A DNA stretch of 64,000 bases, taken from Romboutsia_E sp900604535 (GTDB taxonomy: Bacteria > Bacillota > Clostridia > Peptostreptococcales > Peptostreptococcaceae). The translations under genes were made by a program, and so were the position numbers. Location of the stretch: assembly GCF_900604535.1 (NCBI RefSeq), contig NZ_UWOT01000006.1:1-64000 (forward strand). The letters are read 5' to 3'. Position 1 is the first letter of the stretch; each line of letters opens with the position of its first letter. The notes under the pieces were generated by a model. The model was not told the DNA's origin. It searched no databases and worked only from the letters and a program-made list of their open reading frames with translations. Positions 17,369-25,958 of this stretch are shown here, piece by piece.

Positions 17369-19966
17369 TTATTTAACATGTATATCTATATTTTCATCTT
17401 CTCCATCTACAACTATAGTACAACCACTATATATTGTACCTGCTATGATCATTCTCGCTATAATAGTTTCTAAAGTATTTCCTATATATCTTTTAAGTGG
17501 TCTTGCACCATATACAGGATCATAACCTTCTTTAGCCATTATATCTTTAGCAACATCAGTAACTTCTACAGATATATTTTTCTCACTTAATCTTCTTCTT
17601 AAGTCAGACATAAAGATATCGATGATTTTCTTGATTTCATTTTTATCAAGAGGTTTAAACATAATTATGTCATCTACTCTGTTTAAAAACTCTGGTTTAA
17701 ATCTACGTTTCATTTCATTCATTACCAATTCTTTTGTTTCTTCGTTTATATAACCATTTTTAGCTTCTAATAAATAGCTACTTCCTATATTTGATGTCAT
17801 TATTATAAGTGTATTCTTAAAGTCTACAGTTTTACCTTTATTATCTGTAAGTCTACCATCATCTAATATCTGTAAAAACAAATTGAATACATCTTCATGA
17901 GCCTTTTCTATTTCATCAAATAATATTACTGAATAAGGAGATCTTCTTACTGCTTCTGTTAATTGACCACCTTCTTCATATCCTACATATCCAGGAGGAG
18001 GTCCTATTAGTCTAGATACTGCATGTTTTTCCATGTATTCAGACATATCGATTCTAATAATATTTTCTTCACTATCAAATAAATTATTAGCTAAAGTTTT
18101 CGCAAGTTCTGTTTTTCCAACACCTGTAGGTCCTAAGAATATAAATGAACCTATTGGTTTATTTTCATCTTTAAGACCAGCTCTTGCTCTAATTACTGCA
18201 TTAGCAACAGCTGTTACTGCTTCATCTTGACCAATTACCCTGTTATGAAGGTCATCTTCTAATTTAAGAAGCTTTTCTCTTTCTCCTTCCATTAGCTTTG
18301 TAACTGGTATTCCTGTCCATTTAGCAACAATTTCAGAAATTTCATTTTCAGTAACTTCTTCTTTTAATAAAGCATTTTCATAACTTTTTTGCATATTTTC
18401 TTCACATGCTTTTATTTGTTCTTCTAGCTTTGGTATTACTCCATATTTAACTTCAGCTGCTTTATTAAAGTCATACTCTCTTTCATATTTTTCAACATTT
18501 CCTTTAGCTTCATCTAATTGAGTTTTTAAATTTCTTATTTCTAGTATTTGACCTTTTTCTTTTTCGTATTTTGCAGTCATTTCATCATTTTTAGATTTTA
18601 ATTCAGCTATTTCTTTAATTGTTTTTTCTAATCTCTTTTTACTTTTTTCATCATTTTCTTTTAATAAAGCTTCTCTTTCAGTTTCTAATGTAAATAACTT
18701 TCTTCTTACGATATCTAAATCAGTTGGAACTGAATCTATTTCACTACGTATCATAGCACCTGCTTCATCTATTAAATCGATTGCTTTATCTGGTAAAAAT
18801 CTATCTGATATATATCTATCTGATAATTTAGCAGCAGCTACTATTGCACTATCATGTATTCTGACACCATGATGTATCTCAAAACGTTCTTTTAAGCCTC
18901 TAAGAATAGATATTGTATCTGAAACGGTAGGTTCATCAGCTATAACTGGTTGGAAACGTCTTTCTAAAGCTTTATCTTTTTCTATATATTGTCTATACTC
19001 ATCAAACGTAGTTGCACCAATACAATTTAATTCTCCACGAGCAAGCATTGGTTTTATTAAGTTCCCTGCATCCATAGATCCTTCTGTTTTTCCAGCGCCA
19101 ACGATAGTATGAATTTCATCTATAAATAATATTATTTTACCTTCAGAACTTTGAACTTCTTTAAGTACAGCTTTAAGCCTCTCTTCAAATTCGCCTCTAT
19201 ATTTAGCACCAGCTATTAATGCACCCATATCTAGAGAAAAAATGACTTTATCTTTTAGACCTTCAGGAACATCTCCTCTTACTATTCTCTCAGCTAGACC
19301 TTCTACTATAGCAGTTTTCCCTACTCCTGGTTCACCAATTAAAACTGGATTATTTTTAGTTCTTCTTGAAAGTATTCTAATAACTCTTCTTATTTCTTCA
19401 TCTCTACCTATAACAGGGTCTAATTTATGCTTTTTAGCTAAATCAACTAAATTAGTACCATATCTAGCAAGAGCTTCATAAGTACCTTCTGGATCTTGAG
19501 TTTCAACTCTTTGATTACCTCTAACTTGAGATAATACATTTAAAAAGTCATTTTTATTTATATTATATTGTTTTAATATTTTACCAACGTTAGAATTAGA
19601 TTCCATATCTATAAGAGCAAGCATTACATGTTCTACACTTATGTATGAATCTTTAAATTCTTTAGATATGTCTTCAGCTTTTATTAAAACTTCATTTATT
19701 CTTCTAGATGCAGTTACACCTTGTGAACTTACACCCTCTCCGTATATTTGAGGAAGCCTATTTAATTCAGAGTCGATAGTTTGTTTTAAAGACTCAATAG
19801 ATATATTCATCTTTTCAAAGATATTAGGGATAAGGCCATCCTCTTGATTAACTAAAGCAGCAAATAAATGTATTGAGTCTACTTGTTGATTATGATGCTT
19901 TACAGCTTCATTATAAGCTTCATTTAAAGCTTTTTGAACTCTTACAGTCATTCTTTCTATATCCAT
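17369..19966 (-). CDS. clpB: ClpB disaggregase chaperone
   Basis: 865-aa Hsp100 ATPase that rescues aggregated protein with DnaK. Order: Clp N-domain repeats (1-145), NBD1 with Walker A GEPGVGKT (about 206-213), a coiled-coil middle domain rich in Glu/Lys (about 405-525), NBD2 with GPTGVGKT (about 608-615), then a D2-small domain. The middle domain separates it from ClpC/ClpA. No CtsR heptad repeat or CIRCE element was seen in the upstream 110 bp. A structured RNA gene lies just upstream on the same strand with its own terminator. Confidence 0.97.
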   Translation of the reverse strand: MDIERMTVRVQKALNEAYNEAVKHHNQQVDSIHLFAALVNQEDGLIPNIFEKMNISIESLKQTIDSELNRLPQIYGEGVSSQGVTASRRINEVLIKAEDISKEFKDSYISVEHVMLALIDMESNSNVGKILKQYNINKNDFLNVLSQVRGNQRVETQDPEGTYEALARYGTNLVDLAKKHKLDPVIGRDEEIRRVIRILSRRTKNNPVLIGEPGVGKTAIVEGLAERIVRGDVPEGLKDKVIFSLDMGALIAGAKYRGEFEERLKAVLKEVQSSEGKIILFIDEIHTIVGAGKTEGSMDAGNLIKPMLARGELNCIGATTFDEYRQYIEKDKALERRFQPVIADEPTVSDTISILRGLKERFEIHHGVRIHDSAIVAAAKLSDRYISDRFLPDKAIDLIDEAGAMIRSEIDSVPTDLDIVRRKLFTLETEREALLKENDEKSKKRLEKTIKEIAELKSKNDEMTAKYEKEKGQILEIRNLKTQLDEAKGNVEKYEREYDFNKAAEVKYGVIPKLEEQIKACEENMQKSYENALLKEEVTENEISEIVAKWTGIPVTKLMEGEREKLLKLEDDLHNRVIGQDEAVTAVANAVIRARAGLKDENKPIGSFIFLGPTGVGKTELAKTLANNLFDSEENIIRIDMSEYMEKHAVSRLIGPPPGYVGYEEGGQLTEAVRRSPYSVILFDEIEKAHEDVFNLFLQILDDGRLTDNKGKTVDFKNTLIIMTSNIGSSYLLEAKNGYINEETKELVMNEMKRRFKPEFLNRVDDIIMFKPLDKNEIKKIIDIFMSDLRRRLSEKNISVEVTDVAKDIMAKEGYDPVYGARPLKRYIGNTLETIIARMIIAGTIYSGCTIVVDGEDENIDIHVK

Positions 19967-20075
19967 TTAAATCCCTCCAATTATATCTATATAATAGATA
20001 TTTTTTATAGTATTTACAAAAACTAACTAATTAATATTAATCTACATAAATTTATTATAGTTTTATTTTAACAAA

Positions 20076-20396
20076 ATAAAAAGCATTAGATTGAATTTTC
20101 TATCAAATCTAATGCTTTTTACAAAAGAATAACTTATAGGCTACTCTTTTTCCCCTATGCTTTATTAAATATGATTTGTGGGTTTAGTTCTTATCTTTCC
20201 TTTGGTTAAAGATACATTAACTAATCACAAGTGTTAATTTGGGTATATTAATACTTTTAACATATCTAATAGCTTATTTTTCAGGTAAGCAGTCACCTAA
20301 GCATTTATTCTAAACCTCCAAAGGATACTAGTAAACGGATAGAATACTCTAGGCTTTGTATAGTAGGCTTAGAAAGTAGATAAGTAATTATCTACT
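20076..20396 (-). ncRNA. Probable structured non-coding RNA of about 320 nt, unassigned
   Basis: No ORF covers this interval, yet it is less AT-rich than its surroundings and has RNA-gene features on the minus strand. A promoter (20403-20432), a 5' hairpin GTAGATAA-TTAC-TTATCTAC, and a strong intrinsic terminator (20078-20120) bound it. Distant segments pair: plus-strand 20318-20336 and 20182-20205 bring CCTTTGG against CCAAAGG and GTTTA against TAAAC. Internal hairpins include AGGT...ACCT and ATTAAC...GTTAAT. The elongated, imperfectly paired layout would suit a 6S-type RNA, but I do not recognise conserved 6S, RNase P, SRP or tmRNA sequence. It could also act as a leader of clpB, though the terminator argues otherwise. 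Confidence 0.55.
20078..20120 (-). terminator. Terminator of the structured RNA
   Basis: On the minus strand AAAAAGCATTAGATTTGA pairs with TCAATCTAATGCTTTTT (one bulge), followed by more T. It separates the RNA from clpB. Confidence 0.8.
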
Positions 20397-20402
20397 ACTA
20401 AT

Positions 20403-20432
20403 ATAGTAACCATATTGTATTAAATTATTCAA
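20403..20432 (-). promoter_or_regulatory. Sigma-A promoter of the structured RNA
   Basis: On the minus strand TTGAAT, 18 nt, TACTAT (17 nt if read as TTACTA). It places the RNA start near 20396, just before the 5' hairpin. Confidence 0.5.
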
Positions 20433-20449
20433 AATAAAGTTTTATTTTC

Positions 20450-20477
20450 TTGAATATATATTTTATTAAAATATAAA
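20450..20477 (+). promoter_or_regulatory. Possible sigma-A promoter of the 66-aa gene
   Basis: TTGAAT, 16 nt, TATAAA on the plus strand, about 45 nt ahead of the ATG at 20524. It lies back-to-back with the structured-RNA promoter. Confidence 0.4.
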
Positions 20478-20523
20478 CCTAATTTATAGATATATAATTT
20501 TATATAATATAAAGGAGGATAAA

Positions 20524-20724
20524 ATGAAAAAAATAAAAGATATGGATACAATGACTGAAGAACTTGTATTAAATAAATATGACGATCAAAGTAAACAAAT
20601 AAAAGATGCTTTAGATATTGAAGAAAGCACTGATAGTGAAACCACAGATATAGTAGGATTTAGAGTTATAAATAGCAATAATCCATATCCTGAAGGTAAA
20701 AAAGTTGATGATATAAATGAATAA
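20524..20724 (+). CDS. Small acidic protein, unknown function
   Basis: 66 aa, rich in Asp/Glu and Thr (DIEESTDSETTDIVG), no hydrophobic segment. A perfect AAAGGAGG sits 5 nt before the ATG, a promoter-like sequence precedes it, and a strong terminator follows. This makes it a real gene despite the lack of a recognised family. Confidence 0.65.
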   Translation: MKKIKDMDTMTEELVLNKYDDQSKQIKDALDIEESTDSETTDIVGFRVINSNNPYPEGKKVDDINE

Positions 20725-20775
20725 ATAAGTAAAAGGATGAGATAGCATTTACAAACTCATCCTTTTACTTATTTA
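20724..20775. terminator. Bidirectional terminator
   Basis: A 17-bp perfect stem (AATAAGTAAAAGGATGA with TCATCCTTTTACTTATT) between convergent genes. Confidence 0.85.
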
Positions 20776-21510
20776 TATTATAAATCCACCATTAGGACTT
20801 ATTACTTGACCCGTAATAAAGTCTCCACCTTCATTTGCTAAAAATAATGCACATCTTGCGATATCTTCAGGAGTTCCAAGTCTCATAAGAGGTGTTTCTT
20901 CTTTTAGCATATCTAAAGTATCATCACTTATATTATTTAACATATCTGTTTTTATTACACCAGGTGCTATACAGTTAACTGTTATATTAGAAGGTCCAAG
21001 TTCTTTAGCTAAAGCTTTTGACATCCCGATTAATGCTGCTTTAGAAGCTGAATAATGAACTTCATATGCACCACCTGCTATCCCCCAGATAGATGATATA
21101 TTTATTATTTTACCACTCATCTCAGGTATCATATATTGTAATGCTTTTTTAGTTGTATAAAATACACTATTTAAATTTACATTCATGACTTCGTTCCATT
21201 CTTCATAAGTAATATCTGTAAATAAATTTGTTTTACTTATACCTGCATTATTGATTAAAACATCTATTTTTTCAAATTGGCCTATACAATAATTTACCAA
21301 TGAATTAACTTCAATTATATTAGAAACATCAGCTTTAAAAATTCTAACTGAATATCCTTTATCGTTAAGTTCATTATATAAATTTTTAGCTTCTTCTTCT
21401 GATTTATTATAGTTTATTATCACATTATAGTTATTTTCTGCAAAAGTTTTTGCAATAGCTCTTCCGATACCTCTTGAAGCTCCTGTAATTAATACTGTCT
21501 TTTTATTCAT
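20773..21510 (-). CDS. Short-chain dehydrogenase/reductase (FabG-like)
   Basis: 245 aa started at the ATG at 21510, which has AGGAGG 8 nt upstream; longer in-frame starts lack one. The NAD(P) motif TGASRGIGRA lies at about 8-17, NNAG near 85-90, the catalytic Ser in ISSIWG and Tyr-x-x-x-Lys in YSASKAA. The end PNGGFII is typical of FabG-like enzymes. It is not in a fatty-acid operon, so it is an SDR of unknown substrate rather than a sure FabG. Confidence 0.9.
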   Translation of the reverse strand: MNKKTVLITGASRGIGRAIAKTFAENNYNVIINYNKSEEEAKNLYNELNDKGYSVRIFKADVSNIIEVNSLVNYCIGQFEKIDVLINNAGISKTNLFTDITYEEWNEVMNVNLNSVFYTTKKALQYMIPEMSGKIINISSIWGIAGGAYEVHYSASKAALIGMSKALAKELGPSNITVNCIAPGVIKTDMLNNISDDTLDMLKEETPLMRLGTPEDIARCALFLANEGGDFITGQVISPNGGFII

Positions 21511-21771
21511 ATATATCCTCCTATGTATTAATTTATAAGTACTTATAAAGTTTATTATATCAAAATAATATATTTTTTTATATTTAAACATTTTATTTAA
21601 AAATATTATTTTTAGAGTAACTATATGTAATTTATTTAAGTAAGATAAAGTATATAATGATTTATTTATTGCTAAATCAAGTTGACAAAGTTAACTCACA
21701 TAACTAGACTAACTATTAAAGATGTTTCCAACCGATATTAATATTATGTGAGAAAAAGGGGATGGGTTTAA

Positions 21772-22971
21772 ATGCTGTCATATAATTTTTTATTAGACTT
21801 AGCTCTAATACTGTTAAGTACAAAGGTACTTGGAATAATAACAAAAAAGTTCCAAATGCCTCAAGTGGTTGGTGCACTACTGGCAGGGTTAATACTTGGG
21901 CCAGCTATGTTTAATGTATTAAGTGAAACAGATTTTATAATACAATTATCAGAATTAGGTGTTATTGTTTTGATGTTTTGCGCAGGTCTTGAATCAGATT
22001 TACAAGAACTTAAGAGTACTGGAAAAGCTTCATTTATAATAGCTTCACTTGGTGTTGTAATTCCTCTATTAGGAGGATTTTTATTTGCTCACTTCTTTAG
22101 AATTCCAGAATTATATAACGAAACTAGCGGTAGTATTATTTTGCAAAATATATTTATAGGAATAATATTAACTGCAACTTCAGTTAGTATTACGGTAGAA
22201 ACATTGAAAGAAATGGGTAAATTAAATACACAAGCAGGTACAGCTATACTAGGAGCTGCAATTATAGACGATATATTGGGAATTATAGCTCTAACTATTG
22301 TAACTAGCTTAAAAGATACATCAATAAGTATAGGTTTAGTTCTTTTTAAAATAATTGTGTTCTTTATTTTTGTAGGGGTAGTAGGATTTATAGCTTATAA
22401 AGTATTTAAGGCTTGGTCAAGATATGAAAACAGAGATAGAAGAAGGTTTATAATAGCATCTTTTGTATTTTGTTTATTATTATCTTATATATCAGAAGAA
22501 GTATTTGGTGTTGCTGATATAACAGGAGCTTTTATTGCAGGTTTAGTTCTATCTAATATTGATAGAAAAGAGTTTATATCGAATAGATTAAATATAGTTT
22601 CATATGCTTTATTATCTCCTGTATTTTTTGCAAGTATAGGACTTAAAGTAGTATTACCTAAAATGGATTTAAATGTCATATTATTTGCAGTAATTTTAAC
22701 TATAATTGCTATTATCACTAAAATAATTGGTGCAGGTATTGGAGCTAAATTATGTAAGTTCTCTAATAAGGAATCTATTCAAATAGGTATCGGTATGGTA
22801 TCTAGAGGTGAGGTTGCACTTATAGTAGCAAGCAAAGGTGCTGCAATAGGGTTAATATCAACATCTATGTTAGGTCCCGTTATAATTGTTGTCGTAGCCA
22901 CTACAATTATTTCTCCTATATTATTAAAATTTGCTTTTTTAAACATAAAGAAAAGTCTGTTACAACAATAA
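21772..22971 (+). CDS. CPA2-family cation/proton antiporter
   Basis: 399-aa membrane protein, about 12 helices, of the KefB/NapA-like monovalent cation:proton antiporter-2 family. Typical segments are FQMPQVVGALLAGLILGP (about 27-44), LFCAGLESDL-like FCAGLESDLQEL, ILGAAIIDDILGI with the paired acidic residues of the ion site, and GMVSRGEVALIVA. No RCK/TrkA domain follows, so it is the short form. AAAGGGGATGGG precedes the ATG. Confidence 0.9.
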   Translation: MLSYNFLLDLALILLSTKVLGIITKKFQMPQVVGALLAGLILGPAMFNVLSETDFIIQLSELGVIVLMFCAGLESDLQELKSTGKASFIIASLGVVIPLLGGFLFAHFFRIPELYNETSGSIILQNIFIGIILTATSVSITVETLKEMGKLNTQAGTAILGAAIIDDILGIIALTIVTSLKDTSISIGLVLFKIIVFFIFVGVVGFIAYKVFKAWSRYENRDRRRFIIASFVFCLLLSYISEEVFGVADITGAFIAGLVLSNIDRKEFISNRLNIVSYALLSPVFFASIGLKVVLPKMDLNVILFAVILTIIAIITKIIGAGIGAKLCKFSNKESIQIGIGMVSRGEVALIVASKGAAIGLISTSMLGPVIIVVVATTIISPILLKFAFLNIKKSLLQQ

Positions 22972-23005
22972 GGGCTGGTAGATAATGCACTACTAGCCTT
23001 TACTT
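22970..23005 (+). terminator. Weak terminator after the antiporter gene
   Basis: AAGGGCTGGTAG pairs with CTACTAGCCTT with wobble pairs; the T-run is short. Confidence 0.5.
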
Positions 23006-23178
23006 ATTATTTTATAAAAGTTAATCATGTCTATAAAATATCTATTATCTACCTATATTCCTTAAATACTATCACATATTCTTAGTAAACAAATATTATA
23101 ATTGTATCTAGTATATATTTTATATTGAATATTAGTTTTTATTTTTAATTTATATAAAAGTGCCAATTTTAGTTATGC

Positions 23179-23190
23179 AAACATTTGTTC
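23179..23190. promoter_or_regulatory. SOS-box-like site
   Basis: AAACATTTGTTC (GAACAAATGTTT on the minus strand) differs by one base from the lexA operator at 2097-2108. It lies about 98 bp before the ATG of the disrupted ORF at 23288. An inverted repeat AATTTAATCT...AGATTAAATT follows at about 23208-23235. No other gene-free stretch of the antiporter/ORF gap shows anything notable. Confidence 0.45.
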
Positions 23191-23287
23191 TTTTTTGTTA
23201 TATATGCAATTTAATCTAAGATATAAGATTAAATTAAGTATAAATTGGAAATAATCTCTGTACATAAAGCTTTGGAGGTTATATTTT

Positions 23288-23556
23288 ATGCTTGATATAA
23301 TAAAGTCTAATATAAATTTAGGTAATTATAAGCTATTACAAACAAAGTCAAATAAAATTGTAATTTTAATATTAAATATGATTACACAAGATGTATTTAT
23401 ATAAATAAAATAAAAAATAAGATTTATATAAATGTAGATAAGGTTTTTGATAATTATATTAAATATAAAGGTATTGAAAGAATGCTTATATCGCAAAAGA
23501 TATTTAATAAAATAGAAGACAGTATAGAGTATATTCAAAATAACATAATAAATTAA
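23288..23556 (+). pseudogene. Frameshifted small ORF behind an SOS-like box
   Basis: GGAGG precedes an ATG at 23288 that reads MLDIIKSNINLGNYKLLQTKSNK and stops at 23404. From 23356 another frame is open and continues with coding-like sequence (IYINKIKNKIYINVDKVFD..., ending EDSIEYIQNNIIN) to a stop at 23556. Joined between 23356 and 23401 they would give about 88 residues. I do not recognise the protein. It may be two unrelated short peptides, but one ribosome site and the overlapping frames suggest a single broken gene. Confidence 0.4.
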
Positions 23557-23599
23557 ATAGTATAAAGTATATAATACTACTTTCAAGGAGGTAGTATAA

Positions 23600-23812
23600 A
23601 TGAAAATCGGATATATAGGGTATTTTTATCTAGCTGTTATTTGTTCATTAATAAATGTTACAGGTTTTAGACCCTTGATTATTTCGTTTGGAATAGTTTT
23701 TGCTTGTAAAATACTTCAATATAATAAGGCTTGTGCAAAAATACTTATTATCGAAAATATTTTATGCTCAATAATTGGTATTTTCGTAGATCTTATATTT
23801 TTAATGTCTTAA
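23600..23812 (+). CDS. Small hydrophobic protein, unknown function
   Basis: 70 aa, two to three membrane helices (YFYLAVICSLINVTGF; LIISFGIVFACKILQ; ILIIENILCSIIGIFVDLIFL). A strong AAGGAGG precedes the ATG and a terminator follows. No family recognised. Confidence 0.6.
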   Translation: MKIGYIGYFYLAVICSLINVTGFRPLIISFGIVFACKILQYNKACAKILIIENILCSIIGIFVDLIFLMS

Positions 23813-23815
23813 TAT

Positions 23816-23856
23816 ATAATAAAGGACTTACTATATTTAAGTAAGCCTTTTATTAT
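23816..23856. terminator. Terminator between convergent genes
   Basis: ATAATAAAGGACTTAC against GTAAGCCTTTTATTAT with one mismatch. It serves the small gene rightward and the pxp operon leftward. Confidence 0.7.
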
Positions 23857-23863
23857 ATTGTTA

Positions 23864-25132
23864 TTAAAATAATCCTTTCAATGCTGTTATAAACGATAAT
23901 AATGAACGATAGCTTATTACTAAAGTTACACCTAATATAAATATACCTAAAACATTATTCCATAATTTATTCTTATACTTTCCTAAATCTTTATGATTTA
24001 ATACTAATATTAAAAACAATGCTATTATAGGAAGTATTACAGCATTTGCAGCTTGTGCTATAAGTATTAATTCTGTAGGGCTTGATGACATTCCTAAAGC
24101 ACTTAATATTATACCCACACCAAGAACTACCATCCATATAGATTTAAACTTCATACTCTTCATGTCTTTTTTATATCCAAGAGCACCTGCTGTAGCAAAT
24201 GCAGCAGATAGTGGAGATGTTATTGTAGAAGTGAAACCAGCTGCAAATAAACCTATACCAAAGAACCATTTTGCCCAAGAACCTAATAATGGTTCTAATT
24301 GCTGCGCCATAACTGCTCCACTATCTATATCTATACCACTACCATAAAAAGAAGCTGATGCTGATATTATAACAGCCATAGATATTAATCCACCTAATCC
24401 AATAGATAAAACTGTATCTATTCTAGCATTTTTTATATCTTCTACATTTTTCCATCTTTCTGATACAGTAGAAGCATGTAAAAATAAATTATAGGGAACT
24501 ACAGTTGTACCTATAAGACCAACTATTGTTAACCAATCATTAGTACCTGCTCTAGGGATGAACAATCCTTTTATGATTGATCCTAAGTCAGGCTTTGATA
24601 CTATTGCCGTAGTAAAGAAAGTAACACTCATAACTAATACTAAGCCAATTAACATCTTTTCTATTTTTTTATAATTACCTGACCATAAAAGTACAAATGC
24701 TATTAGTCCTAAAATTGGAGCCCAAATTGTGTTTGGTATTGATGGCATTAATGTAGATAAACCTATTGAACCACCAACTAAGTTTCCAGTTTCATAGGCT
24801 ATATTACCTATGAATATTGCAACTATTACTATAAATATAGCAATTACTTTAAGAGTTTTATTTGATATTTTCTCTCTTATATTCTCACCAAGACCTTTTT
24901 GAGTTACGATTCCAAGCCGAGCAGCCATTTCTTGAAATATGATAGTAGCTATTGTAGAAAATAGCATTGCCCACAACAAAGTATACCCACTACTTGCACC
25001 GGATTTTGTAGCGGTAGTTATCGTTCCCGGTCCGATAAATCCTGCTGCTATTAAGGCTCCTGGGCCAATATTTTTTAATCTTTCTTTTAATATACTTTCT
25101 TTTTTTATATTATTTTCTTTTAGTGCTTCCAT
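23864..25132 (-). CDS. NRAMP-fold transporter of the pxp operon (YcsG-like), metal ligands lost
   Basis: 422 aa, about 11 membrane helices, clearly NRAMP by sequence (LKNIGPGALIAAGFI at the start; ASSGYTLLWAM). Yet the TM1 metal motif Asp-Pro-Gly-Asn reads Gly-Pro-Gly-Thr (FIGPGTITT, about 33-41), and the TM6 Met-Pro-His reads Val-Pro-Tyr (GTTVVPYNLFLHAS, about 208-221). Canonical Mn2+/Fe2+ binding is therefore unlikely. It is the last gene of the pxp/acc operon, like ycsG next to ycsF and kipIA in Bacillus. I infer uptake of 5-oxoproline or a related organic substrate. Confidence 0.85.
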   Translation of the reverse strand: MEALKENNIKKESILKERLKNIGPGALIAAGFIGPGTITTATKSGASSGYTLLWAMLFSTIATIIFQEMAARLGIVTQKGLGENIREKISNKTLKVIAIFIVIVAIFIGNIAYETGNLVGGSIGLSTLMPSIPNTIWAPILGLIAFVLLWSGNYKKIEKMLIGLVLVMSVTFFTTAIVSKPDLGSIIKGLFIPRAGTNDWLTIVGLIGTTVVPYNLFLHASTVSERWKNVEDIKNARIDTVLSIGLGGLISMAVIISASASFYGSGIDIDSGAVMAQQLEPLLGSWAKWFFGIGLFAAGFTSTITSPLSAAFATAGALGYKKDMKSMKFKSIWMVVLGVGIILSALGMSSSPTELILIAQAANAVILPIIALFLILVLNHKDLGKYKNKLWNNVLGIFILGVTLVISYRSLLSFITALKGLF

Positions 25133-25153
25133 ATAAAAACTCCCTTCTTCTTT

Positions 25154-25927
25154 TTAAATTTTTACAATGTCATCTAATGGTGCTATTTTTATATTTTCAT
25201 TCTCTAATTTATTTTTTATAGTCTTAACAAACTCTAATGCCTTAATGCTATCTCCATGAACACATATTGAATCAACTTCAATATCTATGTATTTACCAGT
25301 TATAGTCTTGACTCTTTTATTCTTTATCATTTCTATAACTCTGGATACAGCTAAACTTTCATCAGCTATGAGGGCACCATCCTTACTCCTATCGACTAAG
25401 GAACCATTATCTTCATAAGCTCTATCTGCAAAAACTTCTCTAGCATACCTAATTCCTATATCATTTGCAGCTTTAATCATTTGGCTATTAGAAAGTCCTA
25501 ATAAAATAATCTCTTTATCAAATTCGTATATAGATTCACAGATACTTTTTGCAAGGTCATAGTCAACAGCTGCCATATTATAAAATGCACCATGTGGTTT
25601 AATATGAGATAACTTTATATTTTTACATTTACAAAATGAATAAAGTGCACCTAATTGATACTTTATATATGCTTTAGCTTCATCTAAAGATATATTCATA
25701 TTTCTTCTTCCGAAACCTAACAAATCAGGATAACCTGGGTGAGCTCCTATAGATACATTATTTTTTTTAGCTAAATCTACTGTTTTTTCCATAACTAATG
25801 GATCTGATGCATGAAATCCACAAGCTATATTAGCTGATGATATATACTTTATTACGTCTTCGTCTAAACCTAATTGATATTTTCCGAAGCTTTCTCCTAA
25901 GTCACAATTTAAATCAACTTTTAACAT
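25154..25927 (-). CDS. pxpA: 5-oxoprolinase subunit A (LamB/YcsF family)
   Basis: 257 aa. The family sequence VDLNCDLGESFGKYQLG opens the protein, followed by SANIACGFHASDP (about 31-43) and GAHPGYPDLLGFGRR (about 59-73). PxpA works with PxpB and PxpC to open 5-oxoproline to glutamate using ATP. The other two subunits are in the same operon, with pxpB broken. ATGAGGT precedes the ATG. Confidence 0.95.
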   Translation of the reverse strand: MLKVDLNCDLGESFGKYQLGLDEDVIKYISSANIACGFHASDPLVMEKTVDLAKKNNVSIGAHPGYPDLLGFGRRNMNISLDEAKAYIKYQLGALYSFCKCKNIKLSHIKPHGAFYNMAAVDYDLAKSICESIYEFDKEIILLGLSNSQMIKAANDIGIRYAREVFADRAYEDNGSLVDRSKDGALIADESLAVSRVIEMIKNKRVKTITGKYIDIEVDSICVHGDSIKALEFVKTIKNKLENENIKIAPLDDIVKI

Positions 25928-25958
25928 TTTTATACCTCATTATAATTAGTATTTTATA

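Noticed and set aside
19967..20076. CtsR or CIRCE operator before clpB
   Set aside because: No GGTCAAA heptad repeats or TTAGCACTC inverted repeat were seen.
23864..25132. Naming the NRAMP-like gene mntH
   Set aside because: The metal-binding residues of TM1 and TM6 are replaced, so manganese transport is not supported.
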